The notes: generated by a model not told the origin, from the sequence alone. Numbered from the stretch's first letter, positions 53,112-63,163 are shown. The stretch: 64,000 bases of DNA from Bradyrhizobium sp. CSA207 (GCF_029051685.1 NZ_JAACFT010000006.1:62001-126000), one strand, 5' to 3'. Made by a program: numbers and translations.

Positions 53112-53817
53112 CTTGGGGTCCCGGCCGGCCGAGTTGCGCATAGGCGCGGCGCGTCGCTTCGTTCAACGTCTCTTCCAGCTCCAGCCGCAGCGATTCCATG
53201 GTCGCAGCGTCGGCATCCGGCGGAACGTGGATTTCCTTGATGCCGACCAATGCGCCCCGCCCGAATGGCAAATTGATGGTGGTGCGGTCCCAGTTCTTGA
53301 GCCGGATGAAGCGGCTGGTCGCCATCGCGAAAGGCATGATCGGCCGCCCCGATTCCCGTGCCAGCATGATGATGCCGAGCCCGGCCGCGCGCGAGCGCTT
53401 CGGGACATCGGCGGTCAGCGCGACATTACATCCGTCCTGCAGCGTCCGCACCATCTCCTTGAAGGCGCCGACGCCACCTTTGCGGTGAAAGGCGCTGCCG
53501 TGGTCCCCGGAACCGCGGATGGTGCCGATGCCGAGCCGCTCGGCGGCAATCGCATTGAACTCGCCGTCGCGATGGCGGGAGATCAGGACCCTGGCCTTGT
53601 ACCAGTCCTTGTTCTTGATGAAGGGCGTCAGGAAATGCTGGCCGTGCCAGAAGGCGAAGATCGCCGGGATCTGCGGCTCGACGCGTTCATAGACGTCCGG
53701 CGGATCGAACGTGAACTTGTTGGTCCGCCAGACCAGACGCAGATATTCGGCCGCCAGAACCCCGACGGCACGCTGAAACCAGCTGCTTCGCAGCGTATTG
53801 CGAAGCAGCTTTTTCAA
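53104..53817 (-). CDS. DUF374 lysophospholipid-acyltransferase-family protein
   Basis: A 237-residue protein with the DUF374 pattern: AIFAFWHGQHFLTPF, LISRHRDGEFNAIAAERLG, GSGDHGSAFHRKGGVGAFKE and LTADVPKRSRAAGLGIIMLA. This is an LPLAT-fold acyltransferase, related to lipid A late acyltransferases; HxxxxD appears as HGQHFL rather than strict. Its position between DUF4170 and waaA implies a role in lipid A or envelope lipid assembly, but the reaction is unproven. Confidence 0.88.
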   Translation of the reverse strand: MKKLLRNTLRSSWFQRAVGVLAAEYLRLVWRTNKFTFDPPDVYERVEPQIPAIFAFWHGQHFLTPFIKNKDWYKARVLISRHRDGEFNAIAAERLGIGTIRGSGDHGSAFHRKGGVGAFKEMVRTLQDGCNVALTADVPKRSRAAGLGIIMLARESGRPIMPFAMATSRFIRLKNWDRTTINLPFGRGALVGIKEIHVPPDADAATMESLRLELEETLNEATRRAYAQLGRPGPQDV

Positions 53818-54059
53818 CGCGCCTTCGATTCTTGATTCGGATCGAGCAGCCGGTGCAGATGGACGATGAAATAGCGCATCTGCGCGTTGTCGACCGTGCT
53901 CTGCGCCTTGGCCCGCCAGGCGGCATGGGCCGTCGCGTAGTTCGGATAGAGGCCGACGACCTCGACGTCGTCCAGGTTCTTGAAGGTGTTGTGCTCGAGA
54001 TCGAGCAGCTCGCCACCGATGACGAGATGGAGCAGTTGTTGCGGGGCACTATCTGGCAT
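53814..54059 (-). CDS. DUF4170 family protein
   Basis: An 81-residue protein with the DUF4170 pattern (LHLVIGGELLDLEH, VVGLYPNYATAHAAWRAKAQ, MRYFIVHLHRLLDP). The ATG at 54059 is preferred over 54104, as GGAAGAG lies upstream. The stop overlaps the DUF374 start (ATGA). The family is typical of rhizobial lipid A gene runs; its function is unknown. Confidence 0.85.
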   Translation of the reverse strand: MPDSAPQQLLHLVIGGELLDLEHNTFKNLDDVEVVGLYPNYATAHAAWRAKAQSTVDNAQMRYFIVHLHRLLDPNQESKAR

Positions 54060-54119
54060 GGGTTCTCTTCCTAACGGGCTGCCCGGCAAAGCAGTTGTCG
54101 ACAAGCACGACGGACGCGC

Positions 54120-54929
54120 TCAGGGCAAGGGGCGATTTCGAAAATGCGCGACAATGCTCGCATGACGATCGCGGCCCGCTGCCACCAGCACCCCGTGCGT
54201 GACTTCCCGGCGGTTATAAAGGATGGGTCCTCCGGAGAGGTCGCTCATCCTACCATCCGCTTCCTGCACGATCAAATCGGCCGCCGCAAGGTCCCAATCG
54301 TGGCTGTTGCCCCCCGCAAAAGCCGCATCCAGTCCGCCGTGGGCGACCCGGCAGAGCCGCAGCGCGAGCGAACCGATTCGCGGATGCAGCTTGATCTCGC
54401 CCAGCGACGGCTTGAGCCGTTCGACCAGCGGCTTCGGGCCGGCAACGCGGGAGAAGTCGAGCTCGGATCCCGGCGTCGCCCGCACCGGCGCATCGTTGAG
54501 CGTCGTGCCCTCGCCACGGGCCGCGAAAAAGAATTCGCCGCTGGTCGGCGCGAACACCGCGGCAAGGACGGGCAAGGCATCCTCGACCAGCGCCACACTG
54601 ACGCACCAGTCGTGATGGCCGCCCAGATAATTGCGGGTGCCATCGATGGGATCGACCACCCATGTCAGCCGCCGCGAAAGCCGCGCCGCGTCGTCGGCGC
54701 TCTCCTCCGAAAGCCAGCCATAATCCGGCGTGGCGGAGCGCAACCGCGCTTCGAGGAGGTCGTTGACAGCGATGTCGGCTTCCGAGACCGGCGACGAAGC
54801 GCCCTTGGTCCACTTCTTCAGCTCGGTGCCGAACATCGACTGCGCGAGCGCGCCCGCTTCCCGTACCGAGTCCTTCAGCAGCCCCGCGTCGCGCGCCAGG
54901 ATGGCGTCGTTCGCCTCAGCGTCCGCCAA
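54120..54929 (-). CDS. cysQ: 3'(2'),5'-bisphosphate nucleotidase CysQ/IMPase family
   Basis: A 269-residue inositol-monophosphatase-fold phosphatase. The metal and catalytic motifs are GWLSEESAD, VVDPIDGTRNYLGG and SHDWDLAAADLIVQEADG. The assignment as CysQ, which removes PAP from sulfate assimilation, rests on overall pattern; another phosphomonoester substrate is possible. The start is TTG at 54929 with GAGGGA upstream, overlapping the pmbA stop by 14 bp. Confidence 0.85.
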   Translation of the reverse strand: MADAEANDAILARDAGLLKDSVREAGALAQSMFGTELKKWTKGASSPVSEADIAVNDLLEARLRSATPDYGWLSEESADDAARLSRRLTWVVDPIDGTRNYLGGHHDWCVSVALVEDALPVLAAVFAPTSGEFFFAARGEGTTLNDAPVRATPGSELDFSRVAGPKPLVERLKPSLGEIKLHPRIGSLALRLCRVAHGGLDAAFAGGNSHDWDLAAADLIVQEADGRMSDLSGGPILYNRREVTHGVLVAAGRDRHASIVAHFRNRPLP

Positions 54930-56337
54930 GCGTCAGTCCCTCGATGCGCACCGTCGGCGCATTGACGCCGTAGCGAAATTCGAGATTGTTCGCCGGCTGC
55001 ATCGACTTGAAGATCTCGAACAGATGACCCGCGATCGTCACCTCGCTCACGGGATAGGTGATCTCGCCGTTCTCGATCCAGAAGCCGGAGGCGCCGCGGC
55101 TGTAGTCGCCGGTGACGCCATTGACTCCGGAGCCGATCAGGTCGGTGACGTAAAAGCCCTGCTTGATGTCGGAGATCAGCTCGGCCGGCGTCGGCGTGCC
55201 CGCTTCGAGATGCAGATTGTACGGACCGGGCGACGGCGAGGACGAGACGCCGCGATGGGCGTGCCCGGTGGTGGCAAGACCGAGTTCGCGCGCGGTGGCG
55301 CAGTCCAGCAGCCAGGTGGTCAGCACGCCTTCGTCGATCAGCGCGATCTTCTTCACCGCGACGCCTTCGGCATCGAAGGTCTGCGAGCGCAGGCCGCGCT
55401 TGCGCAGGGGATCGTCGATGATGCGGACGTTCTTGGCGAACAGTTGCTGGCCGAGCTTGTCCTTGAGGAAACTGGTCTTGCGCGCGATCGAGGCGCCGTT
55501 GATGGCGCCGACGAGGTGGCCGACCAGCGAGCCCGCGACACGGGGATCGAACACCACCGGCACCTTGCAGGTCTCGACCTTGCGCGGATTGGAGCGCGCC
55601 ACCGTGCGCTCGCCTGCCGAACGGCCGACCATCTCCGGCGACAGCAGATCCGCGCCATGCGGCGCCGAAGTGAAGTCGTAGTCGCGCTCCATGCCGGTGC
55701 CTTCGCCCGATATCGCGGTCGCCGAGATACCCTGGCTCGAACGCAGGTAGGAACCGTGGAAGCCGGTGCTGGTCACCAGCACCATGCCGCCGATGCCGGC
55801 GGAGGCCGACGCACCGCCGGATTTGCTCACGCCCTTGACGCTGAGCGCAGCGGCCTCGGCTTCGAGTGCGCGGCGCTCAAGCTCGGTAGTGGCCGGTACA
55901 TTGGCGTCGAGCAGATCGAGATCCGGGAAGTCGCGCGCGAGCAGCGCGGGATCGGCGAGCCCGACATATTTGTCGTCGGGCGCAACGCGTGCCATCGCAA
56001 CGGCGCGCTCGGCAAGCTTGGTCACGGCATCGCCGCTGGCGTCGTTGGTCGAGACCACCGCCTGGCGCTGGCCGACGAAAACGCGCAGACCGACATCGTC
56101 GCCCTCGGAACGCTCGGATTCCTCGACGCGGCCGTCACGCACCTCGACGCCTTGCGAGATGCCGCGCACCGCGACCGCATCGGCCGCGTCGGCACCGGCA
56201 CGCCTGGCCGCCTCAACCAGCCGCTGTGCGAGATCGGAGAGTACGGACTGGTCGAACAGGTCTCGGTTGGCCTTGGACACATCCTTGGACGAATCCTTGG
56301 ACGAAAGCGTCGAGCTTGCGGATGGTGAAGGGTTCAC
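54916..56337 (-). CDS. pmbA: TldD/PmbA family metalloprotease-related protein
   Basis: A 473-residue TldE/PmbA protein. The N-terminal domain has GVEVRDGRVEESERSEGDDV, and the C-terminal half has IGSGVNGVTGDYSRGASGFW and EITYPVSEVTIAGHL. The TldD zinc motif HExGH is absent, as expected for the TldE subunit, which works with TldD on modified peptides and CcdA. The GTG at 56337 has AGGA upstream. An SSKDSSKDVSK tandem sequence sits in the N-terminal 20 residues. Confidence 0.92.
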   Translation of the reverse strand: MNPSPSASSTLSSKDSSKDVSKANRDLFDQSVLSDLAQRLVEAARRAGADAADAVAVRGISQGVEVRDGRVEESERSEGDDVGLRVFVGQRQAVVSTNDASGDAVTKLAERAVAMARVAPDDKYVGLADPALLARDFPDLDLLDANVPATTELERRALEAEAAALSVKGVSKSGGASASAGIGGMVLVTSTGFHGSYLRSSQGISATAISGEGTGMERDYDFTSAPHGADLLSPEMVGRSAGERTVARSNPRKVETCKVPVVFDPRVAGSLVGHLVGAINGASIARKTSFLKDKLGQQLFAKNVRIIDDPLRKRGLRSQTFDAEGVAVKKIALIDEGVLTTWLLDCATARELGLATTGHAHRGVSSSPSPGPYNLHLEAGTPTPAELISDIKQGFYVTDLIGSGVNGVTGDYSRGASGFWIENGEITYPVSEVTIAGHLFEIFKSMQPANNLEFRYGVNAPTVRIEGLTLGGR

Positions 56338-56600
56338 AAACGAAATCCTGTTGGGGCGAGGTTCGGGACCGAAACCCACAGATGTGCCCGATTGGCGCGG
56401 ACTTCAAGCATTTTCAGCCCGCCAAAAGCTCAGATTCGCACTCTTAGCGCAACGTCTCGTCAATCATGCGCGCCAAGGTCTTGTCAATCATGAGCGGCGG
56501 TGACGCTGGATTAACCAGCCTTTTTAAGCGGTTTCCGAAAGCGCCGCGCTAAGGTCCTCGCATCGACCGGGAACATAATCCTGGCGGGGAGACTAAAGCC

Positions 56601-57119
56601 GTGAGGCGTCAAACAGCAACAAGCGGGATCACTCCCGCCGGGTCGAGCCGCAGCCTGCGGCTCGACCCTCTTTCCCTTCCGGTCCGCTTCGATGCGCATG
56701 ATCCGCGCGCCGACGGATATGTCAGGCAGATCGAGCTTCATCGCGAACGCGTCGTGCTGCGCCGTGCCGTCCGCGGCATGCAGATGGCGATCAATGTGCG
56801 CGTCAGCGACTTCACGGGCGTCGCGCTGCGCGGCAATGACGAGGCGCAGACCCTCGTTCTGGTCCACCGCGATCCCTCGCTCTCCGTTCCGCTGCTCGTC
56901 AGCGCAGACGGCGACGAACTCACTGAAGCCTGGGCGATCTGGAGCGAGACCCTTGCGCTGCCCCAACTGGACGAAGGTGCCCGCAAGCCTGCGCCGCGCC
57001 GCCGCCGCGCCAACGCGATCCGCGCCCGCCGTCCCAAGTTCCTGATGCGCCGGCGCACCGGTGTCGCACGCGAGCTTTCGGTTCATCGCGACGAACGCGA
57101 GATCATCGCACGGAACTGA
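56601..57119 (+). CDS. DUF6101 family protein
   Basis: A 172-residue protein with the DUF6101 pattern (SLRLDPLSLPVRFDAHDPRA, VVLRRAVRGMQMAINVRVSD, DFTGVALR). The C-terminus is very basic (RRRRANAIRARRPKFLMRRR), suggesting nucleic-acid contact. The start is GTG at 56601 with GGGGAG upstream. The function is unknown. It converges on the ubiA gene. Confidence 0.82.
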   Translation: MRRQTATSGITPAGSSRSLRLDPLSLPVRFDAHDPRADGYVRQIELHRERVVLRRAVRGMQMAINVRVSDFTGVALRGNDEAQTLVLVHRDPSLSVPLLVSADGDELTEAWAIWSETLALPQLDEGARKPAPRRRRANAIRARRPKFLMRRRTGVARELSVHRDEREIIARN

Positions 57120-57162
57120 GCGAAGAACTTTAGGGGTGAGTCCATCCCCGCGGAAACAAAGA

Positions 57163-57188
57163 GGTGGGTTACGCTTCGCTAACCCACC
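57163..57188. terminator. Hairpin between convergent DUF6101 and ubiA genes
   Basis: An 8-bp perfect stem (GGTGGGTT with AACCCACC) with an ACGCTTCGCT loop. The symmetric form could end transcription from both sides; there is no T-run. The sequence resembles a short dispersed palindrome. Confidence 0.5.
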
Positions 57189-57197
57189 CTGCGAAGC

Positions 57198-58130
57198 CTA
57201 CGCAGCCCGCATCACCGCGTCGGCGAGCAACCCCGCAAACAACAACAGCCCCGCATCGCGGTTCGACTTGAACACGCGCAGGCACAGCGCAGGATCGTCG
57301 ATCCCGAGCCGCCTGATCTGCCACGCCAGATGCGCGGCGAACGCCGCGAGCCCGAGCCATGCCGGCCAGCGCGCATCGCCTGACGCCAGCGCGACGCCGA
57401 TCAGCATCACCGCGAGCCCGTAGAACATGATCAGCGCCTGATGCGTGTGGGCGCCGAACAGGCGCGCGGTCGACTTGACGCCGATCAGCGCGTCGTCCTC
57501 GGTGTCCTGATGCGCGTAGATGGTGTCGTAGCCGATCACCCAGGAAATCGCGCCGGCATAGAGCACGAGCGCGGTCACATCGATGCGCGCGAAGATGACG
57601 GCAAATCCCATCAGGGCGCCCCAGGAGAAGGCGAGACCGAGCACGATCTGCGGCCACCAAGTGACGCGCTTCATGAAGGGATAGATCGCGACTATCACCA
57701 GCGAGGCAATCCCGGTCAGGATCGCGAAGCGGTTGAATTGCAACAGCACGACGAGACCGATCAGCGCCTGCGCGACCAGGAACGCCAGCGCCTGTTTCAC
57801 GCTCACCTGGCCCGATGGCAGCGGGCGCGAGCGCGTGCGCTCAACCCTGGCGTCGAGGTCGCGGTCGGTGATGTCGTTCCAGGTGCAGCCGGCGCCGCGC
57901 ATCACGAAGGCGCCGATGAAGAACAGGATGATGGTGAACGGCAGTCGGCTCGAATCATGCGCCATGCCGGAGGCCAGCGCCGCCGACCACCAGCACGGCA
58001 TCAGCAGGAGCCAGGAGCCGATCGGGCGATCGAAGCGGGAGAGCCGCAAGTATGGTCGCGCCCATTGCGGCGCAAGCGTATCGACCCAGTTGCCGGTGGA
58101 ATCGGCAACGCGGGCGGATGCATCACTCAT
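57198..58130 (-). CDS. ubiA: 4-hydroxybenzoate octaprenyltransferase
   Basis: A 310-residue polytopic membrane prenyltransferase of ubiquinone synthesis. Both aspartate-rich motifs are present: NDITDRDLDARVERT (first) and YDTIYAHQDTEDD (second). About eight helices are predicted. The ATG at 58130 overlaps the stop of the upstream secreted protein (ATGA); longer starts in the upstream gene are rejected. Confidence 0.95.
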   Translation of the reverse strand: MSDASARVADSTGNWVDTLAPQWARPYLRLSRFDRPIGSWLLLMPCWWSAALASGMAHDSSRLPFTIILFFIGAFVMRGAGCTWNDITDRDLDARVERTRSRPLPSGQVSVKQALAFLVAQALIGLVVLLQFNRFAILTGIASLVIVAIYPFMKRVTWWPQIVLGLAFSWGALMGFAVIFARIDVTALVLYAGAISWVIGYDTIYAHQDTEDDALIGVKSTARLFGAHTHQALIMFYGLAVMLIGVALASGDARWPAWLGLAAFAAHLAWQIRRLGIDDPALCLRVFKSNRDAGLLLFAGLLADAVMRAA

Positions 58131-58786
58131 CGGGTCAGGACGTTGCCGTTGAGCGTGTCGAAGGTGCTGCCGCCCTTCTTGCCGGCATTGGCCTCGGGTG
58201 CCGAGCCGGAGCCCAGCACCTCGCTCAGCGACGGGCCGGCCGGACCGCGCGGCTGCTGCTGCATCTGCTGCGCAACGTTGCAGACCTTCGTCTGCATGGC
58301 CTCGGTGTTCTTGTGGCCGTCCTTCATCTGCGCGCCAACCTGCGGCGGGATTCCGCATTTGGCGGCGTTTGAATCGATGTACTTGATCAATTTGCCTTCA
58401 GCCTGGCTGAAGCTGCGGATCAGCTTGCAGGCCTCGTCCGGCGGGGCGTGGCGGTCGCTTGCGGCCTTGATCATCTTGCCGCGCTTCTCGGCTTCCTCGC
58501 GCAGCGGCATGAAGGCCTTCATGCAGTCTTCGCCGGGCCCGCCTTGCGTCGGCGGGGCCGCGCTGAAAGCGCCGGCGCCTCCGACGGGCGCGGCGCCGTT
58601 GACGGGAAAGGACGATTGCGGCGCGCCGCCGACGGAGGCGACCGGCGCCGATCCGTTCACGGGCGGAAACGCTGAACTGGGTGCAGTCTGGTTGGGCAGC
58701 GGCGCCGGGAACCCCTGCGCATAGGCGCCCGTGGCCCCCACGGTGAGCATGGCGGCAGCGATCGGAACCATCAGATGACGGATCAT
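58127..58786 (-). CDS. Secreted protein of unknown function
   Basis: A 219-residue exported protein. The signal peptide ends near AYA-Q. A Pro/Gly/Ala-rich linker precedes a helical domain with three cysteines (EDCMKAF, DEACKLIR, AAKCGIPP) plus CNVAQQMQQQ. No family is recognised. The ATG at 58786 has GGAGAG upstream; a TTG one codon earlier is possible. It is translationally coupled to ubiA and diverges from rsmE. Confidence 0.75.
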   Translation of the reverse strand: MIRHLMVPIAAAMLTVGATGAYAQGFPAPLPNQTAPSSAFPPVNGSAPVASVGGAPQSSFPVNGAAPVGGAGAFSAAPPTQGGPGEDCMKAFMPLREEAEKRGKMIKAASDRHAPPDEACKLIRSFSQAEGKLIKYIDSNAAKCGIPPQVGAQMKDGHKNTEAMQTKVCNVAQQMQQQPRGPAGPSLSEVLGSGSAPEANAGKKGGSTFDTLNGNVLTR

Positions 58787-58996
58787 CAAGGCAGTCTCTC
58801 CGGCAGGAGCTTACGGGTTCGGCGTCTTCCCAATTGAAGCGCAACCAGCGTGTTTGTGCTTTTACGATTCCCGCCGGCGCTTAACAACCCGTTGAATAGG
58901 GCGAGAGCGCGGCGCACGGACGCATCAATTCGGCAATATTTACCCCCGAAACGACTGCTTTCGGCTAAGAACGGCGCCAAATTGGACTTTTGGACG

Positions 58997-59767
58997 ATGC
59001 CCTCCCACGATTTCCGCGCCCCCCGCCTGTTCGTCGATGTCCCCCTTGCCCAGGACGCCAGGGTCGCGCTCGACCGCGACCAGAGCAATTATCTGGGCAA
59101 CGTGCTGCGACTCGGCGCCGGGGCCCCGATCCTGGCCTTCAACGGCCGCGACGGCGAATGGCAGGCCGCGATCGAAGGCCGCAAGCGGCCGGACGGCCTC
59201 GTCATCCTCCAGCAGACCCGGCCCCAGGACCGGCTGCCCGACCTCACCTACGTCTTTGCCCCGCTCAAGCACGCCCGGCTGGACTACGTGGTGCAGAAGG
59301 CCGTCGAGATGGGCGCCGCCACCCTACAACCGGTCCAGACCCGCTTCACCCAGACCTCCCGCGTCAACACCGAGCGCATGCGCGCCAATGTCACCGAGGC
59401 GGCCGAGCAATGCGGCATCCTGAGCCTCGCCGCCGTGGCCGAACCTGTGCCGCTCGAGCGGTTCCTCGGTCAGCGCACCGCCGACCGCCTGCTGGTCTTC
59501 TGCGACGAGGCGGCCGAGGTCGAAAGCCCCATTCAGAGCCTGCAACAGGCGCGTGAGGCCGGACATGACCAAGGCAGAGTTGGCATCGACGTCCTGATCG
59601 GCCCCGAAGGTGGTTTTGCACAGGAAGAGCGGGCGCTGCTGTTGCGGCAGCCAAAAATCCTGCGGCTGGCGCTGGGCCCGCGGATCCTGCGCGCCGATAC
59701 GGCCGCGGTGGCGGCGCTGGCGCTGGTGCAGGCGGTGCTCGGCGATTGGGGCGGCTCGACCACCTGA
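58997..59767 (+). CDS. rsmE: 16S rRNA (uracil(1498)-N(3))-methyltransferase RsmE
   Basis: A 256-residue SPOUT-type methyltransferase for U1498 of 16S rRNA. The N-terminal PUA-like part starts with APRLFVDVPLAQDARV. The knotted C-terminal SAM site has VLIGPEGGFAQEE and LGPRILRADTAAVAAL. The ATG at 58997 is chosen; the frame open from 58850 has no homologous sequence. hisZ follows at 122 bp. Confidence 0.94.
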   Translation: MPSHDFRAPRLFVDVPLAQDARVALDRDQSNYLGNVLRLGAGAPILAFNGRDGEWQAAIEGRKRPDGLVILQQTRPQDRLPDLTYVFAPLKHARLDYVVQKAVEMGAATLQPVQTRFTQTSRVNTERMRANVTEAAEQCGILSLAAVAEPVPLERFLGQRTADRLLVFCDEAAEVESPIQSLQQAREAGHDQGRVGIDVLIGPEGGFAQEERALLLRQPKILRLALGPRILRADTAAVAALALVQAVLGDWGGSTT

Positions 59768-59889
59768 TTTCTGCGCGTTGGCCGACCGTTAAGCGATTGA
59801 TCCTTTGGAGGTCGAAACCGCTTTGCGACCATGCTAAGGCCTGCGCCAACTCGCTTCCCTTCCTTGCCCTGCCCGGTTCCAGCCGGACG

Positions 59890-61056
59890 ATGGACCCTGT
59901 CATGACCGCGACTGCCACCTCAAATGCTGCCGGCTCCGCTGCCTGGGCGGATACGCTGCTGCTGTCGTTCGCGCAGGCCGGCTATGTCAGAGCCGAGCCC
60001 GCTATCCTACAGCCGGCCGAGCCGTTCCTGGACCTCTCCGGCGAGGACATCCGCAAGAGCCTGTACCTGACCACGGATCTCTCCGGCGAGGAGCTCTGCC
60101 TGCGGCCGGACCTGACCATTCCCGTGGCGCGCGACTATCTTGCCTCGGGACGCGCCGGCCAGCCGGCCGGGTTCAGCTATCTCGGACCGGTGTTTCGTTA
60201 CCGCAGCGGCCGACCCAGCGAATTCTTGCAGGCGGGGATCGAATCGTTCGGCCGCCAGGACCGCGCCGCGGCGGATGCCGAGATGCTGGCGCTGGCGCTG
60301 GAGGCGACCGCCGCCTTCGGCGTGCGCGATGTCGATATCCGCACCGGCGACGTGGCGCTGTTCAACGCACTGCTCGACGCGCTCGACCTCTATCCGGTCT
60401 GGCGCCGCCGCCTGGTCAAGGATTTCAACCGCAAGATCAGCCTGGAGCAGGACCTGGAGCGGCTCGCGCAGGCGGCCACCGCCACCCGCAGCGAATATGA
60501 GGGCGTGCTGGCGGCACTCGCCGGCTCCGACCGCAAAGCGGCACTCGCCTTTGTCACCGACCTGATGTCGATCGCCGGGACCACCAATGTCGGCGGCCGC
60601 ACCACGGCCGAGATCGCCGACCGCTTCCTCGAGCAATCGACGCTGAAGGGCGGCGCGCTGCCGCGCGAGGCGATCGCAGTGCTCAAGCGCTTCCTGGCGA
60701 TATCGGGCAATCCGGACGATGCGATCGCCGGGCTGCGCGCGCTGACCGCCGACGCAAAGCTGAACCTTGCCGCCGCGATCGACCAGTTCGAGAGCCGGGT
60801 CGGCTTCATGGCTGCACGCGGCATCGACGTGAAGCAGACGCGCTTCTCGACCGCATTCGGGCGCGGGCTCGACTACTACACCGGCTTCGAATTCGAGCTG
60901 CATCACAGCGGCAACGGCGCCGAGCCGCTGGTCGCCGGCGGCCGCTATGACGGGCTGATGACCCAGCTCGGGTCGCCGGACCCGATTCCCGCCGTCGGCT
61001 TCTCGGTCTGGGTCGACGCGCTGACCCGGATCGGCCGCAAGGAGCTCAATTCATGA
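59890..61056 (+). CDS. hisZ: ATP phosphoribosyltransferase regulatory subunit HisZ
   Basis: A 388-residue HisRS-like protein without aminoacylation activity; it activates short-form HisG and carries histidine feedback. Class-II-synthetase-like motifs are visible: [34 protein letters not shown] and [12 protein letters not shown]. The stop overlaps the hisG start (ATGA), so the two subunits are made together. The ATG at 59890 gives normal length. Confidence 0.94.
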   Translation: MDPVMTATATSNAAGSAAWADTLLLSFAQAGYVRAEPAILQPAEPFLDLSGEDIRKSLYLTTDLSGEELCLRPDLTIPVARDYLASGRAGQPAGFSYLGPVFRYRSGRPSEFLQAGIESFGRQDRAAADAEMLALALEATAAFGVRDVDIRTGDVALFNALLDALDLYPVWRRRLVKDFNRKISLEQDLERLAQAATATRSEYEGVLAALAGSDRKAALAFVTDLMSIAGTTNVGGRTTAEIADRFLEQSTLKGGALPREAIAVLKRFLAISGNPDDAIAGLRALTADAKLNLAAAIDQFESRVGFMAARGIDVKQTRFSTAFGRGLDYYTGFEFELHHSGNGAEPLVAGGRYDGLMTQLGSPDPIPAVGFSVWVDALTRIGRKELNS

Positions 61057-62030
61057 GCGCGCCATTCGTCCTGGCCGTTCCCTCCAAGGGGCGCCTTCAG
61101 GAAAACACCGAGGCGTTTTTCGCCCGCGCAGGGCTCAAGCTGTCGAAGGCCGGCGGCGCACGCGACTATCGCGGCACGATCGCGGGCCTCGACAATGTCG
61201 AGGTCGCCTACCTCTCGGCCAGCGAGATCGCCGCGCAATTGTCGCGCGGCATGGCGCACCTCGGCGTCACCGGGGAAGATCTGGTGCGCGAGACCATCGC
61301 AGATGCCGATCAGCGCGTCGCGTTGATCGAGGGGCTGGGCTTCGGCTATGCCGACGTCGTCGTCGCCGTACCGCAGGCGTGGATCGACGTCCGCACCATG
61401 GCCGACCTCGACGACGTCACCACTGGCTTTCGCGAGCAGCATCACATGCGGATGCGGGTTGCGACCAAGTTCATCAACCTGACCCGCGCCTTCTTCTCGC
61501 GCCATGGCATCACCGATTACCGCATCGTCGAAAGCACCGGCGCCACCGAAGGCGCGCCGGCGGCCAGCGCAGCCGAGTTGATCGTCGACATCACGACGAC
61601 GGGCGCGACGCTCGCCGCCAACGGCCTCAGGGTGCTCGATGACGGCGTGATCCTGCGTAGCCAGGCCAATCTGGTGGCCTCGAAGGAGGCCGACTGGTCA
61701 CCGCAGGCGCGGGAGACCGCGCGCGTGATCCTCGATCACATCGCGGCGCGGGCGCGGGCCAACAAATACCGCGAAGTCCGCACCCGGTTCCGGCAGTGCG
61801 ACGCCGCCCTGCTGGACCAGGCCCACAAGAACTTTGGGGTCGAGACTCCGTTCGGCGGACCGACCTCGTCAGGCATGCTCACGCTGCACTGCCCACCGGG
61901 GCAGCTCTATGCGCTCGCGAGCTTTCTGCGCGAGCATGGCGCCGAGACGGTCTCGGTGGTCTCGCTCGACTACGTGTTCGACCGGGAGAACCCGCTGTTC
62001 GCCAGGCTGGACGCGTTCCTGCGGCGGTGA
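61053..62030 (+). CDS. hisG: ATP phosphoribosyltransferase catalytic subunit HisG
   Basis: A 325-residue enzyme for the first step of histidine synthesis. Motifs are [29 protein letters not shown] and the PRPP site [19 protein letters not shown]. It is longer than typical HisZ-dependent short HisG proteins (a little over 200 residues), with about 85 extra C-terminal residues ([19 protein letters not shown]). The start overlaps hisZ by 4 bp. Confidence 0.94.
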   Translation: MSAPFVLAVPSKGRLQENTEAFFARAGLKLSKAGGARDYRGTIAGLDNVEVAYLSASEIAAQLSRGMAHLGVTGEDLVRETIADADQRVALIEGLGFGYADVVVAVPQAWIDVRTMADLDDVTTGFREQHHMRMRVATKFINLTRAFFSRHGITDYRIVESTGATEGAPAASAAELIVDITTTGATLAANGLRVLDDGVILRSQANLVASKEADWSPQARETARVILDHIAARARANKYREVRTRFRQCDAALLDQAHKNFGVETPFGGPTSSGMLTLHCPPGQLYALASFLREHGAETVSVVSLDYVFDRENPLFARLDAFLRR

Positions 62031-62116
62031 GCCTCAGGTCCGTTCAGCGTAGCGACAGAAAACGGCAGCTACCATATGCTGTTGAGAGAATTTGAACGCA
62101 TCTGGAACCTTGATCG

Positions 62117-63163
62117 ATGACGCTGGGCTCTGACGTTTCCGGCCTGACGACCACTGCCACCGGCGCCGCGGCGAAGGGACTGTCGATCGTCGTCCCCGTC
62201 TACAACGAGGCGGCGGGACTGGCGTCGCTGCACCAGCGCATCTGCGATCTCGCCAAGACCCTGCTGCAGCGCTACCGACTGGCCTGCGAGGTCGTCTATG
62301 TCGACGACGGCAGTGCGGATGCGACGCTGTCGATCGCACGCAGCCTGCCGGCCGACGCGATCGACGTCCAGGTGGTCTCGTTGTCGCGCAATTTCGGCAA
62401 GGAAGCCGCGCTGATGGCGGGCCTCGATCATGCCCGGTGCGGCGCCGTGATGTTCATGGACGGCGACGGCCAGCATCCGCCGGCGCTGGTCGAGCAGCTG
62501 GTGCGGCACTGGATCGAGGATGGCTACGACGTCGTCTATACCGCCAAGGCGCATCGCGACAACGAGACGTTCCTGCGCCGGCTCGCCGTGCACGGTTTCT
62601 ATTCGCTGATCAATTGGGGCGCCCGCCAGAAGATCCCCGAGGACGCCGGCGACTTCCGCCTGCTCTCGCCGCGTGCGGTCGCAGCTCTCAGGCAATTGCC
62701 CGAACGCAACCGCTTCTTCAAGGGACTGGCAAGCTGGATCGGCTTCCGCCAGATCCGCGTCGACTACGAGCCGGCACCGCGCGTCCATGGCGTGACCACC
62801 TTCAGCGCCACGCGCCTGCTCGGTCTTTCGATCGAAGGGTTGACGTCGTTTTCGGTGGCGCCGCTGCGCTTTGCCAGCCTGCTCGGCGTGATCCTGGCAG
62901 GCGGCGCGTTCCTGTTTGGCCTGTCGATCCTCTGGGAGGTCTGGACCACTGGCAAGCAGGTGCCCGGCTATCCCTCGCTCGTGATCGGCCTGATGACGAT
63001 CGGCGGCGTGCAACTGATCATGATCGGCATCGTCGGCGAATATATCGGCAAGATCCTCTCCGAGCTGAAGGCGCGCCCGATCTACTTCGTCGCCGAGCAC
63101 AGCGAGAAGCGCTTTGAGGCTCACGAGGCCGAAAAAACTTCGAACAGGACTGCGGCGGAATGA
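62117..63163 (+). CDS. Family 2 glycosyltransferase (polyprenol-phosphate type)
   Basis: A 348-residue GT2 with two C-terminal membrane helices. The nucleotide/metal motifs are VVYVDDGSADATLSI and MFMDGDGQHPPALV. SLSRNFGKEAALMAGLDHA and NRFFKGLASWIGFRQ match the DPM1/ArnC-like class that moves a sugar onto polyprenol phosphate. Its stop overlaps the start of the deacetylase gene (ATGA), suggesting a shared envelope-glycan pathway. Donor and acceptor are unknown. Confidence 0.9.
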   Translation: MTLGSDVSGLTTTATGAAAKGLSIVVPVYNEAAGLASLHQRICDLAKTLLQRYRLACEVVYVDDGSADATLSIARSLPADAIDVQVVSLSRNFGKEAALMAGLDHARCGAVMFMDGDGQHPPALVEQLVRHWIEDGYDVVYTAKAHRDNETFLRRLAVHGFYSLINWGARQKIPEDAGDFRLLSPRAVAALRQLPERNRFFKGLASWIGFRQIRVDYEPAPRVHGVTTFSATRLLGLSIEGLTSFSVAPLRFASLLGVILAGGAFLFGLSILWEVWTTGKQVPGYPSLVIGLMTIGGVQLIMIGIVGEYIGKILSELKARPIYFVAEHSEKRFEAHEAEKTSNRTAAE

